Assembly (NCBI GenBank): GCA_009845505.1
Contig: VXZL01000235.1
Location: forward strand, 5,095-13,027
Direction of reading: 5' to 3'
Length of the DNA: 7,933 nt
Source of the DNA: Candidatus Poribacteria bacterium
GTDB taxonomy: Bacteria > Poribacteria > WGA-4E > WGA-3G
Position numbers and translations under genes: made by a program. Positions 1-7,471 of the stretch are shown here, one piece after another. Under the pieces are notes generated by a model. That model was not told the origin of the DNA. It ran no database searches and worked only from the letters and a program-made list of their open reading frames with translations. Each line of letters opens with the position of its first letter. Position 1 is the first letter of the stretch.

Positions 1-134
1 GGTCTGTTCATTCGCCAGAGGGTTCGTTGCAACTGTGTCAGTTGTTTCAGTTTAGTCCGCTTCGCCTTGCGGCTAAGGTTTAGGTCCCAAAAAACAGCCT
101 GAATGGATATGAAAATTGTAGCAAGTCTTTTCAC
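1..134 (-). CDS. Partial CDS, N-terminus of an unidentified protein of the operon (continues beyond the left edge)
   Basis: An open frame begins with GTG at 134-132 and stays open for 44 codons to the window edge. GAGG at 145-142 lies 7 nt upstream of the GTG, an ideal Shine-Dalgarno position, and an in-frame TGA at 146-144 rules out a longer start. The peptide begins MKRLATIFISIQAVFWDL, a short hydrophobic stretch (about residues 4-18), followed by a very basic, probably helical part rich in Lys, Arg, Gln and Leu (about 20-44). It starts 46 nt after the cyclase stop on the same strand, so it is probably the next operon gene. By position it could be the missing lasso B2 leader peptidase, but the catalytic Cys/His/Asp region would lie outside the window and I recognise no family in this fragment. 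The reality of the gene is fairly likely; its function is unknown. Confidence 0.55.
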   Translation of the reverse strand, partial: MKRLATIFISIQAVFWDLNLSRKAKRTKLKQLTQLQRTLWRMNR

Positions 135-141
135 TATATTT

Positions 142-145
142 CCTC
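142..145 (-). promoter_or_regulatory. Ribosome binding site for the partial gene at the left edge
   Basis: GAGG on the minus strand, 7 nt before the GTG at 134-132. It is the main evidence that the short open frame at the left edge is a gene, because no ATG is available near this position and an in-frame stop lies directly upstream. Confidence 0.5.
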
Positions 146-180
146 ATTTTTTTTGAAGTGAAGACAGGATGAAATAGCAC

Positions 181-1851
181 TTACTGTTTTGCTAACCAAG
201 CCTCACAAGCGAAAGCTTTTACGATAAATGGAGTAAACTTGGTATTTCCGCCGCGAAAACTCTGGAGTGCAGAAATAAATTTGTCTCGGTCTACAAGTCC
301 AACATCATACAACCTAGCATTCTGTTGGAAATAAGGGATAATGGCCGGCCACTCTCGATGTAATCCCTGCAAAAGAATGGGATTATGAGGGTTCTCTTTT
401 TTTCGCTTAACAACCCGCTCCGGAAGATATGACTGTGCAGCTTCCCGAAGCACAATTTTTGTGCTTTCATTGCTATGGAGGTTTTGCATGGGCAAAGCAG
501 CAGCGACCTCAAGAATACGTGGATCAAACAAAGGACTATGATGCAGATATGGTGCTGGGATTCCAACATACGGACGGGCTGTTCTGAGACAGAATTCCAT
601 ACGTTTCTGGACCCAGGTTTTCGCCCGAAACCCTCGGAGAGGACTTGCATGAGTCAACTGCGAGTGGGAAAGATATTCAGGAGGGATTGGCACAATTCTT
701 TGAGGTCTTGTGGGGGCATGGCGCATTAAATCCATGTATGAGTGCTCCCCATTTTTCACTCGGTTATTAAGTCTTTTCAAAGTGCGAATGGGATGCCGCC
801 AAGTTAACATGTCGGCGAACAGGATATGCTCAGGTGCATCAAAGAAGTCGTCCCCACCAAGTCCATTTAGCATGAGACGGATACCGCGAGAAGTGGTGGC
901 ATGGTCTATAATTTCCTTACTTTGAAACGTCGAACTCACTGGCTCCTCTGTAGTAGGCATATCAGGAAATCCTTGAAAAGTCCACAATTTTCCGAAATCC
1001 ATACGTACCAATTTACCGCCATAGTGATTGACCACATCCTGTGCCCATTCTACCTCGTTGCACTCAGATATTTGAAATGAATAATGAAAAGCAATTGGAG
1101 GGCGGTGCCCCATATCAGCCGCTACCGCATAGACATAAGATGAGTCAAGACCGCCACTCAAAAAGACTCCGATTGAATCCCGATAATAAGTCATGAATTC
1201 GTGAGTAACTTCTGTCATCACTTCGTTAAGGCGGCGAGTACAGATATTCTCGGGCAATGAAGTCTTTTGAGGGAATGGCCACCAGTATTGCCACAGTTTC
1301 ATTCGCAGTTTTCGACTTTCAAACGTTAGCCCCGTCGCAAGCGGTAACCGTTGAACATCTCTAAACGGGGTACTCCCCACGGGTCTGGGGTGCCCCCCGA
1401 GATATGCTATCATGTACGTAGGGTCAAGGTGAGGCATTTCTCTCGTTTTCTTAAACCAACTGAGTGTATTCGAGAGTGAAAGTCTATTTGTGGAAGAACC
1501 GACCTGCTCATAGAACAACGAACAGGTACTCAACTTATCTGTCAAGGCGATGAGCTTGTGCTGGTGACAGTCGTAAACAATCACGGTATATTGCCCGTTC
1601 ATAGCAAGCAGCCCATCAACCCCCTTTTCTATATAGCGTTGCAGTGCCTCAGCGGCTATTCTGTATTCGATTGAGGTATTAAAGACATGGCCCTCAGCAG
1701 CTACGGCAATTTTTTTTTCTGGATCTATCAAAACCTCCCCTTCAGCCTCGCTCTCAAAGCGAACGATTACTTTCGCGCTGATATCTACCAGGGTGGAGGC
1801 GGTTGTGGAGTCGTTTTCGGGATAAATGTCCATCAAGGTGCACGCTATCAT
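181..1851 (-). CDS. Lasso peptide cyclase (C protein), asparagine synthetase B-like
   Basis: Predicted ATP-dependent macrolactam synthetase: it would adenylate an Asp or Glu side chain of the core peptide and join it to the freed N-terminal amine. The protein is 556 residues, a usual length for this family. Residues 1 to about 200 form a degenerate class-II glutaminase-like domain without the catalytic Cys2 (the only early Cys is Cys4), as expected for a cyclase that does not use glutamine. The C-terminal synthetase domain carries the pyrophosphate-loop motif SGGLDSS (232-238), GLGGDD (330-335), SPLFDPRILE (439-448) and a Lys/Arg-rich LPERVVKRKKENP stretch (476-488). I chose ATG 1851 because it has GAGGGGGAG just upstream and forms an ATGA overlap with the stop of the preceding gene. 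A GTG two codons earlier (1857) lies within that Shine-Dalgarno sequence. A true asparagine synthetase is the alternative, but the missing Cys2 and the precursor/B1 neighbours argue against it. Confidence 0.93.
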   Translation of the reverse strand: MIACTLMDIYPENDSTTASTLVDISAKVIVRFESEAEGEVLIDPEKKIAVAAEGHVFNTSIEYRIAAEALQRYIEKGVDGLLAMNGQYTVIVYDCHQHKLIALTDKLSTCSLFYEQVGSSTNRLSLSNTLSWFKKTREMPHLDPTYMIAYLGGHPRPVGSTPFRDVQRLPLATGLTFESRKLRMKLWQYWWPFPQKTSLPENICTRRLNEVMTEVTHEFMTYYRDSIGVFLSGGLDSSYVYAVAADMGHRPPIAFHYSFQISECNEVEWAQDVVNHYGGKLVRMDFGKLWTFQGFPDMPTTEEPVSSTFQSKEIIDHATTSRGIRLMLNGLGGDDFFDAPEHILFADMLTWRHPIRTLKRLNNRVKNGEHSYMDLMRHAPTRPQRIVPIPPEYLSHSQLTHASPLRGFRAKTWVQKRMEFCLRTARPYVGIPAPYLHHSPLFDPRILEVAAALPMQNLHSNESTKIVLREAAQSYLPERVVKRKKENPHNPILLQGLHREWPAIIPYFQQNARLYDVGLVDRDKFISALQSFRGGNTKFTPFIVKAFACEAWLAKQ

Positions 1852-3581
1852 TGGCACTCCCCCTCACGATGTCCTTCAACATTGAGATTTCTCAAATCTG
1901 TGGCAGCTTTCTCGAGTGTATCCACATCAAAGGAAAGACAGTGGTATTTCAGTAAATACAAAAGGTGATACCGAAAAACCTCAGGTGTCGTTTGAATTAT
2001 AGTGCAAAGGTTTGCTTCAAGTTCTGCTACGGCTATCCAATCCGTCGAGTGACTGAGAATCGCATCGATAATCTCTGGTTGGAGTTTTACATCCATTTCC
2101 TCATACCATGGTGGAGCGTTGCTTCCCGTAGATGTCAAAATCAAGGGAGTTTTCCGGACTCTGGTGGTTGGCTGCAGAGTCATTGTAGCGTAGTGCTGGA
2201 AAGTCTGAAAATATGCTGGACGGAACCACGAAGACTGTTGTAAGGGTAAGGCATGATGGGAGGCAATTTTATGCAGTTCCTCCCATAACTCCATATAACG
2301 ACCAATGATAATCTTCCAGTCGTAAGTGTCAAGGACATGTTGGCGTGCCTGTCGGCCCATTTTAGAACGCAAATCATCATGCAAGATCAAGAAAAGTAAC
2401 ACTTCACTCATCTGCTCAACATCAACACATACAGACTGACTTAAGTAAAGGTGGTTAAGTCTGAAAGGCAAAAAAGGAGCATAATCACAGATTGTCTCAT
2501 CACATTCCATCCAATAGGTGGGGACCCGAAAACCGGTTCTTCCATGAATCACCGAGATGCTGTATCCCTCCCAATCCGAGCAAACAACCGGGAGTCCAGA
2601 AGACATGCCTTCCAAAACCGTCTGTCCAAACGTTTCTTGAACGTTATCACTCGGCGAAACAAAGACATCTGCAGCGGAATAAAGTAACGGGAAGTCAATC
2701 CGAGGACGATTTTTAAGTATGATAACTTGCTCTTGAATATCGAGCTGCGTGGCGTAGGCAGTGACCTTCTCAGCGTAGTCGTAGCGACTATCATCTCCTG
2801 CCAATACAAGGACCGCTCTATCTTCTGAACACTTCTCCAGAGCCTTTTTGAATGCAATGAGTAACGGTTGTAGGTCCATCTTGTCGTAATGTGAAAAACG
2901 TCCGATCCAGAGTAGAATGACTTTATCGTTAGGTAAGCCAAAATGCTGTCTTAGTGCTTGTTTCTCTCGAGGACGATAAGTTTGCGTATCTACGCCTAAA
3001 GGAATACTGTCTAACCTTCCTTTATATTCCAGATTGAAGCCAAATTGCTGAAATAAACGATTCTGTAAGTGAGAAAAATGGTTCTTCATAACCTTCACAG
3101 CCGGAACTTCCAAACATACAATTGAATCCCACTGTTGTGCTCCTATGAGAGGCAGAGTGAGAAAGTTTACAAGCTGAAACTGGTAACTAATGGTATGTGT
3201 AACTCCCGTTATGGGGATATTTTGGCGACTAATCTGATTCCGGAGATAGAGCATTTGGGCAATATCAGGTCCTTGAGGACTATGAAATACGAGGTAGTTT
3301 GTTTCTTGCATCGCCTTCCCAAAATCCTCAAGTTTCAAAAGTTTGATGCGAGGATCCGGTTCCAATAATCCAAAATAGGCTTCTACCTCACCCGCTTCCT
3401 GTGGCTTATAGCGCCCTGGATTAAAAAAATGGTACGCTTCAAAATCCCCATACCGCAGTAGGTTTTTCAGAAACTGTTTAGTGGCAACCCTTGCCCCATA
3501 GATGCCTTGGCTGGATCCGTTGCGGTATCCGGGATCACCTATATTCGGATCTAATGGTAAAAAACCTCCATACACGTTCAT
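1848..3581 (-). CDS. GT4-type glycosyltransferase with C-terminal extension, probably catalytically active
   Basis: A 577-residue protein with no signal peptide or membrane segment, so cytosolic. It has a GT-B fold of the GT4 family type: an N-terminal acceptor domain (about 1-190), a linker IPLGVDTQTYRP (193-204), and a nucleotide-sugar domain with WIGRFSHYDK (225-234; Arg228 and Lys234 are the expected donor-phosphate contacts) and the EX7E motif (Glu316 and Glu324) before EGMSSGLPVVCSDWEG. Sugar and acceptor cannot be read from sequence. After the GT core (ending about 440) comes a region of about 135 residues, whose last 75 or so look helical with a winged-helix-like rhythm. The ATG at 3581 forms an ATGA overlap with the upstream gene's stop; an in-frame start 17 codons earlier is less likely because the GT fold begins at MNVYGGFLPL. 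The gene sits between B1 and the cyclase, which suggests the lasso peptide or its precursor as acceptor (inference). Glycogen/sucrose synthase-like or cell-wall GT4 roles are alternatives. Confidence 0.88.
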   Translation of the reverse strand: MNVYGGFLPLDPNIGDPGYRNGSSQGIYGARVATKQFLKNLLRYGDFEAYHFFNPGRYKPQEAGEVEAYFGLLEPDPRIKLLKLEDFGKAMQETNYLVFHSPQGPDIAQMLYLRNQISRQNIPITGVTHTISYQFQLVNFLTLPLIGAQQWDSIVCLEVPAVKVMKNHFSHLQNRLFQQFGFNLEYKGRLDSIPLGVDTQTYRPREKQALRQHFGLPNDKVILLWIGRFSHYDKMDLQPLLIAFKKALEKCSEDRAVLVLAGDDSRYDYAEKVTAYATQLDIQEQVIILKNRPRIDFPLLYSAADVFVSPSDNVQETFGQTVLEGMSSGLPVVCSDWEGYSISVIHGRTGFRVPTYWMECDETICDYAPFLPFRLNHLYLSQSVCVDVEQMSEVLLFLILHDDLRSKMGRQARQHVLDTYDWKIIIGRYMELWEELHKIASHHALPLQQSSWFRPAYFQTFQHYATMTLQPTTRVRKTPLILTSTGSNAPPWYEEMDVKLQPEIIDAILSHSTDWIAVAELEANLCTIIQTTPEVFRYHLLYLLKYHCLSFDVDTLEKAATDLRNLNVEGHREGECQ

Positions 3582-5203
3582 AATGATTGTCCGTTCTTGC
3601 TGAGTGAAATAAACCCTTGCTTTACACACCACATGATGTGATAGGTGATATTTGGTACTAAATTATCGGTATCGTCGCCATCCGTTAACAAGAGCAGTGA
3701 ATTGATAATCTCTGCTCCGGTGGTCACAGCCCTTGCCAAATTCAGAATCTTAAAAACGACAGGAGGATAAATTATATCCTTCATCACATCGTAACTAATA
3801 AGATGTTGTGTCTCCAAGAGTGTTTTACCGACAGAAGTAAGTTGTAAAGAGGTATCCTCTTCAAGGTCCGCAGACATGAATGAGAAAAAAGAGAAATCTC
3901 TGGTGTTAGCATCGCGGAATAGGATATCCCCCTGAATCTCTGATGACTTTGTGTGCTGCAAGTCCGATGGCACCCTTTCACGCAACGTCTGCCACAGACT
4001 AATATACCTGTTGACCATTGTTTCCCATCCATGATTTGCCACCACATAGTGACGCGCGGTTTTTCCAAGGGTCTGACGCAATTCGCGATCTTCAATCAGC
4101 AGTGTCAAGAATTCTATGATTTGTTGGGTATCAACGACGATACCTTGTGATAGAATCAAAGGTTTAACATCCTCGGATACGAGAGGCATATAGTTGTTTA
4201 ACGCGTCATAACTGGAAGGTTGACATATTCGCCTTAGTTTTAAACCATTTTTACCGTGTGCTATTACCCCTCCATCGTCATCGTCAGTTACGATGACAGG
4301 AAGGTTATTTCCCATTGCTCTGAGGACTTGAATTTGGTTATCCCGATGAATTGTATCAGAAGGGGAAATAAATATATCTGCAGCCGAAAGTAGGAGCGAT
4401 TGCGCGGATTTACTTGCATTTGGCATCAATATAATCTGTCTACCTAAATGCGAATTGTCAAGAAAATTCTGAAACTTGTCGGCATATCCATATTCATCAA
4501 AGCCGCTTATAATCAGCCGAACATCCCCATGTTTTTCAGCAACAACTTGAAACGCATGAAACAGCGGAAATAGGTCCCCACCCTCATAAACAGAGAAATC
4601 TGTCAAACATAAGATGATTAAGTCTTGTCCTGGAAGATCAAGAAGGTATCGTGCATCTTGTTTATCAGAGATGATCTCTGTTGAAGTGTTTACCCCGGAT
4701 GGAATTGTAAAGATTTCAGGGATGAAGTTTGAACTCGGGAAACTTTGGGCGGACTGATGAACAATTCTGCAAATCGAAGGTTTTGAACATAAAAGGGCAT
4801 CATATTCAGTTAGCCCTTTACTTATTTTCAGGAGATCTAATGCCAAAAGCCACGGCTGAGCCTGTATCGTAATTGGAAAAATCTGACCACTTAACCCGCG
4901 GAGATGCGTTAGATGGGAAACATCGCTATACCCAAAGTCATGCCAAACATCAATGGAATTCTCTTGAAAGAATTCTGCCAATTCTATGACACTATGGATG
5001 GATACACCTGAAATATTAGGAAACGATTTTGGTGGTTGGCAATCAAGCGGTAGAAACACATGGAAATTGTTGATTTTCCTCGAGGAACACAATAAAGCAC
5101 GTATAAAATCCCAATCTGCTTCCGCGTACCCGCGTATCAATGGATACAAACTCGCAATCTTCATGCACATACTCAACTTTAATAGAGGAACTTTCATCAA
5201 CAT
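3578..5203 (-). CDS. Degenerate GT4-like protein (probable non-catalytic paralogue of the neighbouring glycosyltransferase)
   Basis: Up to 541 residues, cytosolic, and clearly homologous to the next gene through the core and beyond: compare SAADIFISPSD (273-283) with SAADVFVSPSD, and LSQGIVVD with LSQSVCVD before a matching helical segment ending in RYISLW / RYMELW. The catalytic positions differ: the donor-site Arg and Lys are Asp202 and Gly208, and both Glu of EX7E are Arg287 and Arg295. Family knowledge says these residues bind or activate the nucleotide sugar, so this is probably a pseudo-glycosyltransferase acting as a partner or acceptor-binding subunit, as GtfB does with GtfA in serine-rich adhesin glycosylation (analogy only). 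Residues about 450-535 form a C-terminal helical domain like that of the paralogue. The start is uncertain: ATG 5203, ATG 5197 (GGA 8 nt upstream) or ATG 5164, where the usual GT4 beginning MKIASLYPL falls. The stop overlaps the next gene's ATG. Confidence 0.85.
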   Translation of the reverse strand: MLMKVPLLKLSMCMKIASLYPLIRGYAEADWDFIRALLCSSRKINNFHVFLPLDCQPPKSFPNISGVSIHSVIELAEFFQENSIDVWHDFGYSDVSHLTHLRGLSGQIFPITIQAQPWLLALDLLKISKGLTEYDALLCSKPSICRIVHQSAQSFPSSNFIPEIFTIPSGVNTSTEIISDKQDARYLLDLPGQDLIILCLTDFSVYEGGDLFPLFHAFQVVAEKHGDVRLIISGFDEYGYADKFQNFLDNSHLGRQIILMPNASKSAQSLLLSAADIFISPSDTIHRDNQIQVLRAMGNNLPVIVTDDDDGGVIAHGKNGLKLRRICQPSSYDALNNYMPLVSEDVKPLILSQGIVVDTQQIIEFLTLLIEDRELRQTLGKTARHYVVANHGWETMVNRYISLWQTLRERVPSDLQHTKSSEIQGDILFRDANTRDFSFFSFMSADLEEDTSLQLTSVGKTLLETQHLISYDVMKDIIYPPVVFKILNLARAVTTGAEIINSLLLLTDGDDTDNLVPNITYHIMWCVKQGFISLSKNGQSL

Positions 5204-5245
5204 GTTCCAGCAGAAAACCGTGAAGTGATTTTAAGAATGACCTTT

Positions 5246-5554
5246 TTATTTTCTGGCATCTAAACGTGTGAGGATCCCTTTTTCAAGCAGAGATTCAACT
5301 AACGTCTCAATATCTCTCCAGAGGGTCTCTGCGGTAATCTCATATATTGACATTAGCGCCGCCACAATTTCCTCAAGACTCCGTTTATCTTGAATAAGAT
5401 ACCAGAAATCAAGACCGACACCATCTAAAGTGTAGAACTCTCCACTCTCATAATTTAAGAGGGTCGCTGATGCAGGAAAGCCATCCTTCTCATCAAAGAC
5501 TACGAAATGCACATGTTCGGGGATTGAAAGTTGACCCAATCTTGAAAAAAACAT
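5246..5554 (-). CDS. PqqD-like leader-peptide binding protein (lasso B1 / RRE)
   Basis: A 102-residue PqqD-family protein, the usual size of a stand-alone RiPP recognition element. The signature is clear: TLLNYESGEFYTLDGVG (31-47) followed by a Phe-Trp pair (50-51) and a helix pair beginning RSLEEIVAAL (58-67), then a DIETLVESLLEKGIL helix (81-95). In lasso systems this protein binds the YxxP part of the leader as an added beta strand and presents the precursor to the B2 protease and the cyclase. Here the partner is the precursor at 7472-7654, which has exactly that leader pattern. The ATG at 5554 is the only usable start: an in-frame stop lies six codons upstream. Its ribosome site is poor, since GAGG at 5574-5571 is 16 nt away. 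The gene follows the exporter by 58 nt. There is no fused B2 protease domain, so this is the split B1 form. Confidence is high for family and good for role. Confidence 0.92.
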   Translation of the reverse strand: MFFSRLGQLSIPEHVHFVVFDEKDGFPASATLLNYESGEFYTLDGVGLDFWYLIQDKRSLEEIVAALMSIYEITAETLWRDIETLVESLLEKGILTRLDARK

Positions 5555-5612
5555 GACTTTATACGACTTACCTCAGTTTTCGGTAGAATTCCTAGATGCG
5601 GAATAAGTTTTA

Positions 5613-7385
5613 CTATTTTCTATCACCAGAGGTCTCCTCAAATTGCAAGCGATACAAACGCTCATATAACCCTCTTTGTGCAAGGAGCTCCTGATGCGTG
5701 CCTGTTTCTACAATTTTGCCGTTTTCCAAGGCAAGTATTACATCCGCATTCAACACAGTAGACAACCGGTGAGCAATCACAAAGGAAGTCCTTCCCTTCA
5801 TCAGTCGTTCCAACGCTTCCATAACGACCTTCTCTGTCTCTGAGTCCAGTGAGGAAGTGGCTTCATCTAACAAGAGCAGTTTAGGATTCCGAATTAGCAC
5901 ACGAGCAATGGCAATCCGTTGCTGTTCGCCTCCAGAGAGTTTGATGCCCCGCTCGCCTATCTCTGTGGCGTAACCCTTTTCAAGTTGCGTGATAAACTCA
6001 TGGGCATTCGCGGCGATAGCCGCATCAATGATGTCCTCTGCTGTCACTGTCTCAGGGTGTCGAGCACCCATTCGGATATTTTCCTCAATTGAACCCGAAA
6101 AGAGATAAGGGGCTTGAAACACTGTGCCGATCTGAGATCGTAAGGTACTTAGATGGAGTGTCGTTATGTCATGTGCATCAACAAATATTCGTCCTTGGGT
6201 AGGTTCGTAGAAACGCGGAATGAGATTGAGGATCGTGCTTTTTCCTGCCCCGCTTGGGCCTACAACTGCTACAAGTTGACCCGGTTGGATCCCAAAGGTG
6301 ACATCCTGTAGGACTTCCTCGTTCTCACTATAACGGAAGTAAACGGATTCAAATCGGACCTTTCCCTCCAATTCTACAGCCTCGATCCCCTCAGTCGATT
6401 CGGTTTGATTTTCCTCAAGGAAAGTGAACACCCGCTTTGCACCTTCCCCAGCTCTGAGGAAATTTTGATATTCCTGCTGAGCTTGATAGAGCGGAAAGGT
6501 GAGTAGGTTCAAATAACGGTTCGCCATCCACAAAAAACCGAGGCTAATATCTCCAGCAAGGACCATTTTTCCACCGATGAGAAAAAAAAGCGGAGTTCCC
6601 AACCAAGATGCAAGGGGTCCGAGTGCTGTCAGTGCAGCGACTAACCTTTGATAGACCTCTGCACGAACGAGGGTTTCTATTGAATGCTGGATGAGCCCCA
6701 TGTCTCGCATCTCATGACAGAGCGATTTTATTTCGCGGGACCCCGCGATCCCTTCTTGAAGTCGTGTCGAAATACTTTCTCGTTCCCGTAAGACTCGCTT
6801 TGAAGCGTTCTGCACAGGGGATCGGAAAATAACTGGAAGGTAAACCACCGCGAGAGCAAAGGGAATACTGAATAACCCCAACCAAGGGTTCACCCAGAAC
6901 ACCACGCCCAAGGTAATGACAAATTCAAGACCTGCAACGATAATCCAACCGATCGCTAAAATCCCTTCTGCGGCGGTAGGCGTATCGGAATTGACATAAG
7001 CCATGATCTGCCCTGTCGTGTGATTATCGTAGAAACGGCACGGCAGGAATCGCAGGTGTTCATAAACCTGCAGTTGCAGATCACGGCGAGTTTGACCTGT
7101 GACCAGAGTCACAAAATACGCCAATCCACAATTCGAGAAATAGATGGCGACTGCAAGGGCCATCCAGAAGCCTACAAGAATGGGTAGAAAATCGGCATCC
7201 TTTTCACCAAATACACGATCGAAAAGTTGACCTTCTACCCACGGAGTTACCAGATGGAGTGCCCGGTAAACAGCATTGAGGAGCACACATAGCAGGGCTA
7301 AGCCCAAATACGGTTTGAGATATCCTAACAAGCGGAGGGCGATCCTGCCGCCTCCAAAATCTTGTTTCTGTTTTGACGCTGCCAA
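5613..7385 (-). CDS. ABC exporter (lasso D-type), no peptidase domain
   Basis: A 590-residue half-transporter with an N-terminal six-helix membrane domain (hydrophobic spans about 27-48, 68-94, 141-165, 168-188, 255-275, 280-300) fused to an ATPase: Walker A GPSGAGKST (376-384), Q-loop Gln424, signature LSGGEQQ (483-489), Walker B LLLLDE (503-508) and H-loop His539. Overall it is of the MsbA/lipid-and-peptide exporter type and would act as a homodimer in the inner membrane. It directly follows the precursor gene, so the mature peptide is the likely cargo, giving export and often self-immunity. It lacks the N-terminal C39 peptidase found in bacteriocin exporters, so it cannot supply the missing leader protease. 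The start is TTG at 7385 with AAAGGAGG 7 nt upstream, a strong site that compensates for the rare start codon. A multidrug or lipid exporter is the generic alternative. Confidence 0.93.
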   Translation of the reverse strand: MAASKQKQDFGGGRIALRLLGYLKPYLGLALLCVLLNAVYRALHLVTPWVEGQLFDRVFGEKDADFLPILVGFWMALAVAIYFSNCGLAYFVTLVTGQTRRDLQLQVYEHLRFLPCRFYDNHTTGQIMAYVNSDTPTAAEGILAIGWIIVAGLEFVITLGVVFWVNPWLGLFSIPFALAVVYLPVIFRSPVQNASKRVLRERESISTRLQEGIAGSREIKSLCHEMRDMGLIQHSIETLVRAEVYQRLVAALTALGPLASWLGTPLFFLIGGKMVLAGDISLGFLWMANRYLNLLTFPLYQAQQEYQNFLRAGEGAKRVFTFLEENQTESTEGIEAVELEGKVRFESVYFRYSENEEVLQDVTFGIQPGQLVAVVGPSGAGKSTILNLIPRFYEPTQGRIFVDAHDITTLHLSTLRSQIGTVFQAPYLFSGSIEENIRMGARHPETVTAEDIIDAAIAANAHEFITQLEKGYATEIGERGIKLSGGEQQRIAIARVLIRNPKLLLLDEATSSLDSETEKVVMEALERLMKGRTSFVIAHRLSTVLNADVILALENGKIVETGTHQELLAQRGLYERLYRLQFEETSGDRK

Positions 7386-7387
7386 AC

Positions 7388-7414
7388 GGCTTCCTCCTTT
7401 TAGGCTTCCTCCTT
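7388..7414 (-). repeat. Duplicated Shine-Dalgarno unit before the exporter
   Basis: The 12-mer AAGGAGGAAGCC (minus strand) occurs twice, at 7399-7388 and 7414-7403, with a 15-nt period. The copy nearer the gene serves the TTG at 7385. The farther copy has no start codon at the matching distance and reads Lys-Glu-Glu-Ala-stop in one frame. It may be a ribosome standby site or simply a small tandem duplication. Confidence 0.75.
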
Positions 7415-7430
7415 AATTATGAAGGAGTGC

Positions 7431-7451
7431 GAAACGTCTCTGAAACGTTTC
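7431..7451 (-). promoter_or_regulatory. Intergenic hairpin between precursor and exporter (possible attenuator or mRNA stabiliser)
   Basis: GAAACGT (7431-7437) and ACGTTTC (7445-7451) are perfectly complementary, giving a 7-bp stem with a 7-nt loop. It sits in the 86-nt gap between precursor stop and exporter start and has no U-run after it, so it is not a classic terminator. In RiPP operons a hairpin here often leaves more precursor message than enzyme message; that role is inferred. Confidence 0.4.
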
Positions 7452-7471
7452 TGGCACAATTAGGGGAGCAC

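Noticed and set aside
30..76. Two hairpins (CAACTG/CAGTTG at 30-44 and TTAG-CCGC/GCGG-CTAA at 52-76) as an operon terminator
   Set aside because: Neither is followed by a T-run on either strand, and both lie inside the open frame starting at GTG 134, so they are more likely coding sequence.
125..165. Imperfect inverted repeat GTCTTTTCACT/AGTGAAGAC after the cyclase as a terminator
   Set aside because: The loop is 21 nt, the stem has a two-base bulge, and no U-run follows; the ribosome site and start of the next gene lie within it.
181..1851. Glutamine-dependent asparagine synthetase
   Set aside because: Cys2 is absent and the gene sits with a lasso-type precursor and PqqD-like B1; the synthetase motifs alone fit a cyclase.
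1852..1857. GTG at 1857 as the cyclase start
   Set aside because: It falls within the Shine-Dalgarno stretch that serves ATG 1851, which also forms the ATGA overlap with the upstream stop.
3582..3632. A start 17 codons upstream for the intact glycosyltransferase
   Set aside because: It would overlap the upstream gene by more than 50 nt and add residues before the first beta strand; the ATGA-coupled ATG 3581 fits better.
475..5228. Plus-strand and out-of-frame open frames of 60-130 codons across the operon
   Set aside because: They lie antisense or out of frame inside well-supported genes, have no family features, and are shadows of those genes.
5613..7385. Exporter as a leader-cutting (C39 peptidase) transporter
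   Set aside because: The protein begins straight into the first membrane helix at about residue 27, leaving no room for the peptidase domain.
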